Source: Flavobacterium gawalongense (GTDB taxonomy: Bacteria; Bacteroidota; Bacteroidia; Flavobacteriales; Flavobacteriaceae). Taken from it: DNA of 64,000 nucleotides. The notes beneath the pieces were generated by a model that worked only from the letters and a program-made list of their open reading frames with translations, was not told where the DNA came from and ran no database searches. Below are positions 14,539-22,727 of this stretch, in pieces. The stretch is taken from positions 1 through 64,000 of the forward strand of contig NZ_VJZP01000010.1 in assembly GCF_007097265.1 (NCBI RefSeq). Direction: 5' to 3'. A program made the position numbers and the translations under genes. Position 1 is the first letter of the stretch. Each line of letters begins with the position of its first letter.

Positions 14539-16728
14539 TTATTTTTTAGCAGTATCTTTTACTTTAATATCGGTTCCAAGTCTTTGCATATAAGCAATCA
14601 TCGCTACAATTTCTCTTTCGTTCATTGGAACAAATTTTTCTCCTCTTGCTTCCGCTTTTTTCTTGCTTTCATCATAGCTTTTTACAAAGTCAGGATCGTT
14701 TTTCAAGCTTTCTTCAATTTCAATAGCTTGTTTTCTTAAATCATCTAAACCACTTGCAACCTGAGCTTCTGTATAAGGAACACCAAGTGTTACCATGGCT
14801 TGCATTTTCTTTTGAGTTAAAGAAATATCCATTGGTTTATTGGCAAACAACCATTTGTAACCTGGCATAATTGAACCTGCTGATATACTTTGAGGATTCC
14901 AAAAGTGGTTAAAATGCCAATTGTCATTGTATTTTGCTCCAACTCTTAATAAATCCGGGCCCGTACGTTTTGAACCCCAAAGGAATGGATGATCATACAC
15001 GAATTCCCCTGCTTTAGATTGTGGTCCATAACGTTCTACTTCACTACGAAAAGGACGAACAGACTGCGAGTGACAACCCACACAACCTTCACGAATGTAT
15101 AAATCGCGACCTTCTAATTCTAATGGAGAATAGGGTTTTACACTTGCAATTGTCGGGATATTTGATTTTACCATAATCGTTGGTACAATTTGGATAACCC
15201 CACCAATTAAAATAGCGACTGTTGCTAAAATGGTTAACTGAATCGGTTTTCTTTCTAACCAAGGGTGAAATTCCTCCCCTTTTACTCTTCCTGCACTAAT
15301 TTTCAATAATTCTGGAGCTTCTGCTAATTCGTCTTCAATTTTAGAACCTGCTCTTACTGTTTGAATAATATTATAAACTAAAGTGAACATCCCAATTAAG
15401 TAAAGAGTCCCACCAATAGCTCTCATCCAATACATTGGCATGATTTGAGTTACTGTTTCAAGGAAGTTACCATAGGTTAAAGTTCCGTCTGGGTTAAACT
15501 GTTTCCACATAGATGCTTGCAAAAAACCTGCAACATACATTGGAATCGTATATAATATAATCCCTAAAGTACCAATCCAAAAGTGAAAATTAGCTAACTT
15601 AAGGGAGTACAAACTACTTTTGGTCATTCTAGGAACCAACCAATATATCATACCAAAAGCCATAAATCCATTCCAGGCTAATGCACCTACGTGAACGTGG
15701 GCAATAATCCAGTCCGTATAATGCGCTATAGCATTCACATTTTTCAGCGATAACATCGGGCCTTCAAAAGTAGCCATTCCGTAACCTGTAATCGCCACAA
15801 CAAAGAATTTCAAAACTGGCTCTACACGTACTTTATCCCAAACTCCTCTCAACGTTAAAAGTCCGTTTATCATACCACCCCAAGATGGCGCAATCAACAT
15901 AATAGAAAAAGCAACTCCTAAATTTTGTGCCCAGTTAGGCAATGCTGAATATAATAAATGGTGCGGTCCAGCCCAGATATAAATAAAAATCAACGACCAA
16001 AAGTGAACAATTGATAATCTATAAGAATATACCGGACGATTCGCCGCTTTTGGAACAAAGTAATACATTAATCCTAAGAAAGGTGTTGTCAAGAAAAACG
16101 CAACCGCATTATGACCATACCACCATTGTACTAAAGCGTCTTGAACTCCTGCATAAACAGAATAACTTTTCATACCAGAAACCGGCAATGATAAACTATT
16201 GAAAATATGTAAAACCGCAACTGTTACGAATGTTGCCAAGTAAAACCAAATCGCAACATACAAATGGCGCTCTCTACGTTTTAAAATGGTTCCAATCATA
16301 TTGACACCAAAAACAACCCAAATTAATGCTATTGCAATATCTATTGGCCATTCTAATTCGGCATATTCTTTTGAAGAACTATAACCCAATGGCAATGATA
16401 TGGCTGCAGCGACAATAATTAATTGCCAACCCCAAAAATTAAGATTACTCAAAAAATCACTGAACATCCTAGCTTTTAACAATCGCTGCAACGAGTAATA
16501 AATCCCTGCAAACATTGCATTTCCAACGAAGGCAAAAATAACTGCATTCGTGTGTAAAGGTCTTAATCGACCGTAACTCAACCACGAAATTCCATCAGTT
16601 ATATTTGGAAAAAGAAACATGAAGGCCAATGTAAGACCCACTAACATTCCTACCACTCCAAAAACGATGGTCGCGTAAATGAATTTTTTTACAATTTTGT
16701 TGTCATAATAAAACTGCTGCATTTCCAT
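14539..16728 (-). CDS. ccoNO: cbb3 oxidase CcoN-CcoO fusion (subunits I and II)
   Basis: A 729-aa fusion. Residues about 1-480 are the heme-copper oxidase subunit CcoN, with twelve or so membrane helices and histidine ligands in HTNAV, WYGHNAVAF, WAGPHHLLY and WIIAHVHVGALAW. Residues about 500-729 are the monoheme cytochrome CcoO, anchored by one helix, with CVGCHSQ near 549 and a possible distal Met in ISAGSIMPGY. The complex reduces oxygen to water at low oxygen tension. Fusion of N and O is typical of Bacteroidota. A second in-frame ATG lies at 16722. It is followed immediately by ccoQ and preceded by ccoS. Confidence 0.97.
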   Translation of the reverse strand: MEMQQFYYDNKIVKKFIYATIVFGVVGMLVGLTLAFMFLFPNITDGISWLSYGRLRPLHTNAVIFAFVGNAMFAGIYYSLQRLLKARMFSDFLSNLNFWGWQLIIVAAAISLPLGYSSSKEYAELEWPIDIAIALIWVVFGVNMIGTILKRRERHLYVAIWFYLATFVTVAVLHIFNSLSLPVSGMKSYSVYAGVQDALVQWWYGHNAVAFFLTTPFLGLMYYFVPKAANRPVYSYRLSIVHFWSLIFIYIWAGPHHLLYSALPNWAQNLGVAFSIMLIAPSWGGMINGLLTLRGVWDKVRVEPVLKFFVVAITGYGMATFEGPMLSLKNVNAIAHYTDWIIAHVHVGALAWNGFMAFGMIYWLVPRMTKSSLYSLKLANFHFWIGTLGIILYTIPMYVAGFLQASMWKQFNPDGTLTYGNFLETVTQIMPMYWMRAIGGTLYLIGMFTLVYNIIQTVRAGSKIEDELAEAPELLKISAGRVKGEEFHPWLERKPIQLTILATVAILIGGVIQIVPTIMVKSNIPTIASVKPYSPLELEGRDLYIREGCVGCHSQSVRPFRSEVERYGPQSKAGEFVYDHPFLWGSKRTGPDLLRVGAKYNDNWHFNHFWNPQSISAGSIMPGYKWLFANKPMDISLTQKKMQAMVTLGVPYTEAQVASGLDDLRKQAIEIEESLKNDPDFVKSYDESKKKAEARGEKFVPMNEREIVAMIAYMQRLGTDIKVKDTAKK

Positions 16729-16776
16729 AAATTAAAATATTAAATGATTGAAAAATTTAAAGATTATTGTTGAAAA

Positions 16777-16968
16777 TTATAAAGTCGTTGGACTTTTGAC
16801 TTTAGGCTTTTCAACTTTAGACTGAATTAGTTCATCGTCAAAAAGCATTCTGACCGATGGTGTATAATCGTCGTCATACTGGCCTGTTTTTACAGCTCGT
16901 ATAAAAGCAATAAAAAAACCAATAGCAACTATTATACTGATGGAGATTAATAAATAAATGACACTCAT
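16777..16968 (-). CDS. ccoS: CcoS/FixS cbb3 maturation protein
   Basis: A 63-aa protein with one N-terminal membrane helix (IYLLISISIIVAIGFFIAFI) followed by the FixS signature, including GQYDD and a PSVRMLFDD stretch. FixS is needed for cofactor insertion into the cbb3 oxidase. It is the first gene after the operator/promoter at 16986-17029 and leads the ccoNOQP unit. The 3' end overlaps an AAAGTC-word repeat similar to that at 11299-11358, which codes its last residues (KVKSPTTL). Confidence 0.9.
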   Translation of the reverse strand: MSVIYLLISISIIVAIGFFIAFIRAVKTGQYDDDYTPSVRMLFDDELIQSKVEKPKVKSPTTL

Positions 16969-16985
16969 ACCTTAATTTGTGTTAA

Positions 16986-17029
16986 CAAAGTTACTTTTAC
17001 GTTTTGGAGTAAAATATGACATTTGTCAT
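16986..17029 (-). promoter_or_regulatory. FNR-box-like operator and promoter of the cco operon
   Basis: ATGACATTTGTCAT (17016-17029) is a dyad of the form TGAC-N4-GTCA. On the minus strand its centre is 36.5 bp upstream of the last G of a perfect -7 element TAACTTTG (16993-16986), 18 bp before the ccoS start. The geometry equals that at hemN, so activation by the neighbouring Crp/Fnr protein is likely. Confidence 0.75.
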
Positions 17030-17077
17030 ACTTTTGATACATGTTAAACTTATGTGAAATAAAAAACTTACATAATT

Positions 17078-19525
17078 CTATTTTTTATTTGCATAATAAC
17101 TACTCATCACCGTTACAAAACTCACAATAGTTATGGTACTTAAAGGCATTATAATTGCGGCAACTAAAGGCAATAAATTACCTGTAATGGCAAATGATAA
17201 TCCCACCACATTGTACAATAAAGACAATGCAAAACTCATTTTGATGGTCGTTATGGAATTCTTGGATAATTTTAAGAAATAGTTCAATTTTTGAAACTCA
17301 TTGGCATCCAAAATCGCATCACAGGCTGGAGAAAAAACATTTACATTTTCTGAAATTGAAATCCCAACATTACTTTGTGCCAAAGCTCCGGCATCGTTCA
17401 ATCCATCACCCACCATCATTACATTTTCACCTTCCTCTTGTAGTTTTTTAATGAATTCTAATTTTTCTTCCGGTTTTTGATTGAAAATTAGTTCCGTTCC
17501 CTTAGGCAATAGTTTTTCCAAAACAGAACGCTCCCCTTCATTGTCCCCAGACAAAACTTTGATTTGATATTTACTGCTTAAATTCTTGAAAAGCTCCTCT
17601 AACCCATCTCTATATTGATTGTTGAAAATAAATTTTCCATAATAAACACCGTTAATTTTTATATGGACAGAGGTATTCCCCTCCCCGACCCTCCCCGAAG
17701 GGGAGGGAGACGATACGGATAAAGGAGGTACGCAAAATTCTGCCGAACCAATTTGAATTATATTCCCTTCTATTTTTACTTTAATTCCTTTCCCTGTAAT
17801 CTCTTCAAAATCATCTATTTTTAATCTTTTCATTTCAGGTAAAAAGTCATACAGCATTCTACTCAATGGATGGTTTGATCCACGAAGTGCGTTTTTTATC
17901 AATATTAAATTTGTATCTGTCTCTACTGTTTTTTGCTCCCCTCCTTCGGAGGGGTTGGGGGAGGATTCATAAGATATATTCGATTTCTTATTGGCGGTAA
18001 TAGTACCTGTTTTGTCAAAAACTATGGTATCTACTTTGGCTAATTGCTCTATAACCAAAGCGTTTTTTAGATAGAATTTCTGTTTCCCTAAAATTCGCAA
18101 TACATTCCCAAAAGTGAATGGCGCCGTCAATGCCAATGCACAGGGACAAGCAACAATTAGTACAGCCGTAAATACATTGAACGCAATATTAGCGTCGATA
18201 AAAATCCAATATACAAATCCTGAAAAGGCAATTAACAATAAAATTGGCGTGAAATAGCGACTAATTCGATCGGTTATGGTTTTGTGTTTTTGTTCTACAT
18301 TTTTTTGGAACACATCATTACTCCATAATTGCGTCAAATAACTTTGTGAAACGGAATGTAAGACTTCCATTTCTATTACTTTACCAATTTGTTTTCCACC
18401 AGCAAATACTTTATCCCCCGATTGTTTGGTAACGGGAATAGCTTCCCCAGTGACAAAACTGTAATCAATCTCCGCTTTTTCGGAAATTAAAATCCCATCA
18501 ACTGGAATGAGTTCCTGGTTTCTAATGAGTAATCGGTCGCCTTTCTGAACTTCGTAAATAGCCACACTTTCTTCCGAAGCATCCGTATTAATTTTGGTAA
18601 TTGCTATTGGAAAATACGATTTAAAATCCCTTTCGAAACTCAAAAAACTATAGGTTTTGATTTGGAACATTTTGCCCAAAAGCATAAAGAATATCAATCC
18701 TGTTAAGCTGTCGAAGAAACCAGACCCGTAGTCCATCACAATATCAAACGTACTTCGAATAAACATTACAATAATTCCTAAAGCAATCGGAATATCGATA
18801 TTGAGCATTTTAGACTTGATACTTTTATAGGCTGAAACATAATAACCACTAGCCGAATAAAAGAAACTGGGTAACGCTAAAGTAAAAATCAGCCATCTGA
18901 AAAAACCACGGTATTGGTCTAACCAATATTCTTTTACTTCAAAATATTCAGGAAACGAAAGCAGCATGATATTTCCAAAACAAAAGAAGGCAACACCTAA
19001 TTTATAGGTTAAACTTCTATCAACATTATTACTCCCCATTTCATAGTTTTCTAAACTGATGTAGGGCTCATAACCAATAGAACTCAACAAATAAACAATG
19101 TTTTTGATGGAAACCACTTCCGGATTAAAAGTGATTCGGACTCTCTTTTCAGGGAAATTAACCTGAGAAGTGCTTATTCCTTTTTGAAGACGCTGTAGAT
19201 TTTCCAAAATCCAAATACACGAGCTACAATGTATATGAGGAATACTAAGTGAAATAATAGCAGTTGAATTTTCTTCAAATTCCAAAAGTTTGGATACAAT
19301 ACTCTCATTATCTAAAAAATCATATTTACCATTAATTTCTTGCGGGGTTGCTCCAGGGGATTTTTCAAAATCATAATAGCATGTCAAATCATTGAGGCTA
19401 AAAATCTCGTACACGGTTTTGCAACCGTTGCAACAAAAATTTTTGGCATCAAAAATAATTTCATCTTCTTTTATAATATCTAATCCACAATGGAAACAGT
19501 TTTGTGTGTCCATAAATTTGCTCAT
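17078..19525 (-). CDS. ccoI: CcoI/FixI copper-type P1B ATPase
   Basis: An 815-aa P-type ATPase for copper supply to the cbb3 oxidase. The N-terminus has a cysteine-rich domain (CFHCGLDI, CCNGCKTVYEIF), then a heavy-metal domain with HCSSCIW near residue 100, membrane helices, the CPC transport motif (CPCALALT near 462), the phosphorylation motif DKTGTIT near 503 and the hinge VGDGLNDAGAL. Two GC-rich palindromic repeats are translated inside the nucleotide-binding domain (about residues 525 and 610), adding SSPNPSEGGEQ and SSPSPSGRVGEGN. The frame stays open, so the protein is probably functional. It is divergent from fnr, with an FNR-like box between them. Confidence 0.95.
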   Translation of the reverse strand: MSKFMDTQNCFHCGLDIIKEDEIIFDAKNFCCNGCKTVYEIFSLNDLTCYYDFEKSPGATPQEINGKYDFLDNESIVSKLLEFEENSTAIISLSIPHIHCSSCIWILENLQRLQKGISTSQVNFPEKRVRITFNPEVVSIKNIVYLLSSIGYEPYISLENYEMGSNNVDRSLTYKLGVAFFCFGNIMLLSFPEYFEVKEYWLDQYRGFFRWLIFTLALPSFFYSASGYYVSAYKSIKSKMLNIDIPIALGIIVMFIRSTFDIVMDYGSGFFDSLTGLIFFMLLGKMFQIKTYSFLSFERDFKSYFPIAITKINTDASEESVAIYEVQKGDRLLIRNQELIPVDGILISEKAEIDYSFVTGEAIPVTKQSGDKVFAGGKQIGKVIEMEVLHSVSQSYLTQLWSNDVFQKNVEQKHKTITDRISRYFTPILLLIAFSGFVYWIFIDANIAFNVFTAVLIVACPCALALTAPFTFGNVLRILGKQKFYLKNALVIEQLAKVDTIVFDKTGTITANKKSNISYESSPNPSEGGEQKTVETDTNLILIKNALRGSNHPLSRMLYDFLPEMKRLKIDDFEEITGKGIKVKIEGNIIQIGSAEFCVPPLSVSSPSPSGRVGEGNTSVHIKINGVYYGKFIFNNQYRDGLEELFKNLSSKYQIKVLSGDNEGERSVLEKLLPKGTELIFNQKPEEKLEFIKKLQEEGENVMMVGDGLNDAGALAQSNVGISISENVNVFSPACDAILDANEFQKLNYFLKLSKNSITTIKMSFALSLLYNVVGLSFAITGNLLPLVAAIIMPLSTITIVSFVTVMSSYYANKK
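17677..17711. repeat. GC-rich palindromic repeat inside ccoI, copy 1
   Basis: The plus strand contains CCCTCCCCGAAGGGGAGGGA, preceded by CCCCTCCCCGA and followed by GACGA. It is translated on the minus strand as part of a Ser/Pro/Gly loop (SSPSPSGRVGEG) in the ATPase nucleotide-binding domain. It matches the intergenic copies at 45734 and 45897. Confidence 0.75.
17936..17966. repeat. GC-rich palindromic repeat inside ccoI, copy 2
   Basis: The plus strand contains CTCCCCTCCTTCGGAGGGG then TTGGGGGAGG. This is the same family as copy 1 in the opposite orientation. It is translated as SSPNPSEGGEQ shortly after the DKTGTIT motif and keeps the reading frame open. Confidence 0.75.
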
Positions 19526-19536
19526 TTTACCTGAAA

Positions 19537-19597
19537 CAAAGGTGACAAATTGAATGAGTTAAAAATATGATATATGTCATATAAATGTCTAAATTTG
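19537..19597. promoter_or_regulatory. divergent ccoI-fnr control region with an FNR-like box
   Basis: The operator ATGATATATGTCAT (19567-19580) has half sites TGAT and GTCA. On the minus strand its centre is 36.5 bp from the last G of CACCTTTG (19544-19537), the same spacing as at hemN and ccoS, suggesting activation of ccoI. On the plus strand a perfect -7 element, TAAATTTG (19590-19597), lies only 23.5 bp from the operator centre. The box therefore overlaps the fnr -33 region, which would suit autorepression. Confidence 0.7.
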
Positions 19598-19622
19598 TAA
19601 TAGATTTAAAATACCTTCCAAT

Positions 19623-20315
19623 ATGAGCAAATGCGAACAATGTATCGTTAGAGAATTTAGCTCTTTAAAAGCACTTACTAAAGACGAATTACTACAACTT
19701 TCTGACTGCAAAACATCTTACACTATTAAAAAAGGTGAAGTGATTTTTGAAGAGGGGGAAAACGTCAATGGTATCTATTGCGTTAAGGATGGTATTTGTA
19801 AGCTCACAAAACTGAGTCCGAATGGTAAGGACCATATTGTGAAATTAGTAACTAAAGGAGAATTATTAGGTCAACGTTCCATGATTAGTGACGAACCTGT
19901 AAATCTAAGTGCTGTTGCTCTTGAAGACATGGAGGTTTGTTTTATTCCAAAGTCGGAAGTAATGAGTTTCTTTGATAAGAACAATCAATTTTCGATGAAT
20001 GTGATGAAAACTATTTGTGGTGATCTAAAAGAAGCTGATGATAACATGGTTAATTTAGCCCAAAAAACAGTAAAAGAAAGATTAGCAGAAACACTTCTTT
20101 ATTTACACGATACTTTCGGAAAAAATGAAGATAACTCCTTAAAAGTCCAACTTTCAAGAGACGAATTAGCTAGTATGATTGGCACAGCCACAGAAAGCTG
20201 TATCCGTTTACTATCTGATTTTAATAAATTAGGACTCATTGAATTGACCGGTAAAAAGATAGTTTTGAAAGAAATCAACAAACTGAAAAAAATGGCGGAT
20301 TATGACCCAAAATAA
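19623..20315 (+). CDS. fnr: Crp/Fnr-family transcription regulator
   Basis: A 230-aa regulator: an N-terminal cyclic-nucleotide-binding-type beta roll (about residues 15-130), a dimerisation helix and a winged helix-turn-helix (about 165-215). Cysteines at 4, 7, 29, 53 and 59 could hold an oxygen-sensing iron-sulfur cluster as in FNR, but the spacing differs and this is unproven. The recognition helix (GTATESCIRLLSDF) keeps the Glu and Arg that contact the GA of FNR half sites. It is divergent from ccoI, with a shared operator, and similar operators lie at hemN and ccoS. The likely role is low-oxygen control of cbb3 oxidase and heme synthesis. Confidence 0.92.
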   Translation: MSKCEQCIVREFSSLKALTKDELLQLSDCKTSYTIKKGEVIFEEGENVNGIYCVKDGICKLTKLSPNGKDHIVKLVTKGELLGQRSMISDEPVNLSAVALEDMEVCFIPKSEVMSFFDKNNQFSMNVMKTICGDLKEADDNMVNLAQKTVKERLAETLLYLHDTFGKNEDNSLKVQLSRDELASMIGTATESCIRLLSDFNKLGLIELTGKKIVLKEINKLKKMADYDPK

Positions 20316-20493
20316 AGTGTTCAGTATTTAGTGTTCAGTCTAATCTCTACGCTCATATGCAAAACTTCAATCCCGACAGCAATTGTCCAAAAGTTTTCGT
20401 GATAACATTTAAAAAACACCTACAAGGTTTAATACCCATAAGTATCTCTATTAACGTTTATTACTGATCACTAAATACTGATCACTGAACACT
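20316..20493. repeat. intergenic inverted repeat built from AGTGTTCAGT words
   Basis: AGTGTTCAGTATTTAGTG then TTCAGT (20316-20339) begins at the fnr stop codon. The other arm (20463-20493) reads ACTGATCACTAAATACTGAT then CACTGAACACT, ending 2 nt before the mazG stop. The arms are near-complements made of repeated words around about 120 bp. In either transcript they form a long stem between the convergent fnr and mazG genes, possibly acting as terminator or mRNA end protector. Confidence 0.7.
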
Positions 20494-20495
20494 AC

Positions 20496-21269
20496 TTAAA
20501 GACGCTTCGCTTCTTCCCAAAAAACATCCATTTCTGCCAAAGTCATATCCATCAATGGTTTTCCTAATTCTCCCGCTTTACTTTCTAAATATTGAAAGCG
20601 TTTAATGAATTTTTTATTCGTTCGTTCCAAAGCATCTTCAGGGTTTACATTTAAAAATCGAGCATAATTGATCATCGAAAATAAAACATCTCCAAATTCG
20701 GCTTCAATTTTATCCTGATCACCGGCTTCAACCTCAACTTGTAACTCTTCTAATTCTTCCTGTACTTTATCCCAAACCTGATGCGATTCTTCCCAATCAA
20801 ATCCTACCCCTTTTACTTTATCCTGAATTCGGCTGGCTTTTACTAATGCGGGTAAACTTTTGGGAACTCCTTCAAGAACTGATCTTTTTCCTTCCTTGAG
20901 CTTCAGTTTTTCCCAGTTTTGCTTTACTTCTTCTTCATCTTTTACTACTACATCACTATAAATATGTGGATGACGATGAATTAACTTTTCGCAAATTTCA
21001 TTACATACATCAGCCATGTCAAAATCGTTCGTTTCGCTTCCTATTTTAGAATAAAAAACAATATGCAATAACAAATCCCCTAATTCTTTTTTGACTTCAT
21101 TTAAATCATTATCTAAAATAGCATCGCCTAATTCGTAGGTCTCTTCTATGGTAAGATGACGCAACGTTTGCATGGTTTGCTTTTTGTCCCAAGGACATTT
21201 TTCCCGCAAATCGTCCATAATATCTAATAGTCTTTCGAAAGCTTGCAGTTGGTCTTGTCTTGAATTCAT
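20496..21269 (-). CDS. mazG: MazG nucleoside triphosphate pyrophosphohydrolase
   Basis: A 257-aa all-alpha NTP pyrophosphatase that removes non-canonical or excess nucleotides. It has two MazG domains: the first with RHLTIEETYELGDAI and KKELGDLLLHIVFYSK, the second with EAEFGDVLFSMINYARF. Both show the EExxE/ExxD metal-binding pattern. The length agrees with full-length two-domain MazG. A terminator separates it from the upstream DUF5606 gene on the same strand. It converges on fnr. Confidence 0.95.
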   Translation of the reverse strand: MNSRQDQLQAFERLLDIMDDLREKCPWDKKQTMQTLRHLTIEETYELGDAILDNDLNEVKKELGDLLLHIVFYSKIGSETNDFDMADVCNEICEKLIHRHPHIYSDVVVKDEEEVKQNWEKLKLKEGKRSVLEGVPKSLPALVKASRIQDKVKGVGFDWEESHQVWDKVQEELEELQVEVEAGDQDKIEAEFGDVLFSMINYARFLNVNPEDALERTNKKFIKRFQYLESKAGELGKPLMDMTLAEMDVFWEEAKRL

Positions 21270-21290
21270 AAGAAATGGTTTTTTGGTAAA

Positions 21291-21331
21291 AATAAAAAAA
21301 TCCTGTCCAGAAAAATAGCTGAACAGGATTA
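21291..21331 (-). terminator. terminator of the DUF5606 gene
   Basis: On the minus strand AATCCTGT-x-CAG pairs with CTG-x-ACAGGATT around an AT-rich loop and is followed by a T-run. It lies between the DUF5606 gene and mazG. Confidence 0.8.
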
Positions 21332-21352
21332 AATAGTATTTTAAAATAGAAA

Positions 21353-21853
21353 TTACTCTTTTTTAGCTTTTGCTTTTTTTGCTGGAGTTTTCACTTCTGC
21401 TATTGGAGTTTCATCAGCAACAGCAACAAGTTCTTCAGCAACTGGTGTTTCTTCTGTTGTAGCCAATTCTTCATCAGTAACTAACCCTTTTGCCTGAAGC
21501 ATATTATACCAGTTTAAAACTTTCTTAATATCTGATGGATAAACTCTTTCTTCATCATAATCAGGTAAAATTTCTTTGAAATAAGCTGCTAAGGTAGCAT
21601 TCTCTTCTTTATGGGAGATTGCTTGATCTTTGTTTTCTTTATCAGCAATTTTTTGCATGATTTCAGCTAATGGTTTTTCGCCTTCATACGTATAAATAGA
21701 AATCTCAGATAATAAACTCACATTGATTTTTAAATTCACTGTGATTTTTTTTCCGTCTAATAATGATTCCGCAATAAACCCAGTACGCGTTTGTACTCTT
21801 AATACATATAAACCCGGTTTCCCGGAAATGGCTAATATTTTTTCTAAATTCAT
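21353..21853 (-). CDS. DUF5606-like conserved protein
   Basis: A 166-aa protein beginning MNLEKILAISGKPGLYVLRV, a conserved beta-rich N-terminal domain that recurs in Bacteroidota next to def and mazG (from memory, the DUF5606 family). Residues about 90-125 are a helical segment (YFKEILPDYDEERVYPSDIK). The last 35 residues are a low-complexity Ala/Glu/Lys tail ending KKAKAKKE, which could bind nucleic acid or be disordered. The function is not known. It sits between def and mazG on the minus strand and has its own terminator. Confidence 0.75.
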   Translation of the reverse strand: MNLEKILAISGKPGLYVLRVQTRTGFIAESLLDGKKITVNLKINVSLLSEISIYTYEGEKPLAEIMQKIADKENKDQAISHKEENATLAAYFKEILPDYDEERVYPSDIKKVLNWYNMLQAKGLVTDEELATTEETPVAEELVAVADETPIAEVKTPAKKAKAKKE

Positions 21854-21943
21854 GTTTTTTTGTAATTATTTATTAAGAATTTGACTTATTTATTTTTTCA
21901 TTTAAAACCAAAAATCATACCAAGCAAAGCTATAAAAAGAATT

Positions 21944-22531
21944 TTATCTTCCTTTTTTACCAAAAAATTTCATTCGGTACTCTTGGAATGTTTTTCCTTC
22001 CAGAATGTTTTTCAATTTCTTTTGAATCAAACGTTTTTTTAAGGACGAAATTTTATCTGTAAACAAAATCCCTTCAATATGATCGTATTCATGTTGGATT
22101 ACTCTGGCGATTAATCCGTCAAAAACTTCAGTTTTCATTACAAAATCCTCTTCGCAATACTCAATAGTTATGGTTGGATTTCGATATACATCTTCACGAA
22201 CATCAGGAATGCTTAAACATCCTTCGTTGAAACTCCACTCTACACCTTCTTCTTTTATCATTTTTGCATTGATAAAAGTTTTTTTGAATCCTTTCAATTC
22301 TTTTTGTTTAGCATCTTCTAAATCTTCATCATCACTAAAAGGAGTCGTATCGATTACAAATAAGCGAACTGCTAATCCTACTTGCGGTGCAGCAAGTCCC
22401 ACACCATAGGCATTATACATCGTTTCGTACATATTGGTAATTGTTTCTTTCAAGTTTGGATGTTCTGGTGAAAGAACTTCCCCTACTTTTCTTAAAACAG
22501 GATCACCATATCCTATAATTGGTAAAATCAT
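21944..22531 (-). CDS. def: peptide deformylase
   Basis: A 195-aa metalloenzyme that removes the formyl group from the N-terminal Met of new proteins. All three motifs are intact: GVGLAAPQVG (motif I), EGCLSIP (motif II, metal Cys) and QHEYDHIEG (motif III, metal His pair and catalytic Glu). An insertion between motifs I and II (DTTPFSDDEDLEDAKQKELK) is common in Bacteroidota enzymes. The start at ATG 22531 gives MILPIIGYGDPVLRKVG, as expected. In many flavobacteria def is next to ruvX; here a FUSC gene and mqo lie between. Confidence 0.97.
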   Translation of the reverse strand: MILPIIGYGDPVLRKVGEVLSPEHPNLKETITNMYETMYNAYGVGLAAPQVGLAVRLFVIDTTPFSDDEDLEDAKQKELKGFKKTFINAKMIKEEGVEWSFNEGCLSIPDVREDVYRNPTITIEYCEEDFVMKTEVFDGLIARVIQHEYDHIEGILFTDKISSLKKRLIQKKLKNILEGKTFQEYRMKFFGKKGR

Positions 22532-22682
22532 TATTGTTGTATTAAGTATTATCTACTGAAAATCTAAATATAATCGAGTTTAATTCAGTTTGCAAAAATA
22601 GTAAAAAAATAGACAATGAATAATCCTCCATTGATAATTAGCTAATATTTACAGTTTAGTTTAAAAGACCTCTGTTTATCCT

Positions 22683-22711
22683 TTGAATAATTCGTACAAT
22701 TCTTACCTTTG
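22683..22711 (+). promoter_or_regulatory. promoter of the FUSC gene
   Basis: A -33 TTG (22683-22685) and a perfect -7 element TACCTTTG (22704-22711) are separated by 18 nt and lie 17 nt before the ATG at 22728. Confidence 0.6.
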
Positions 22712-22727
22712 TGTGTAATCCAATTCT

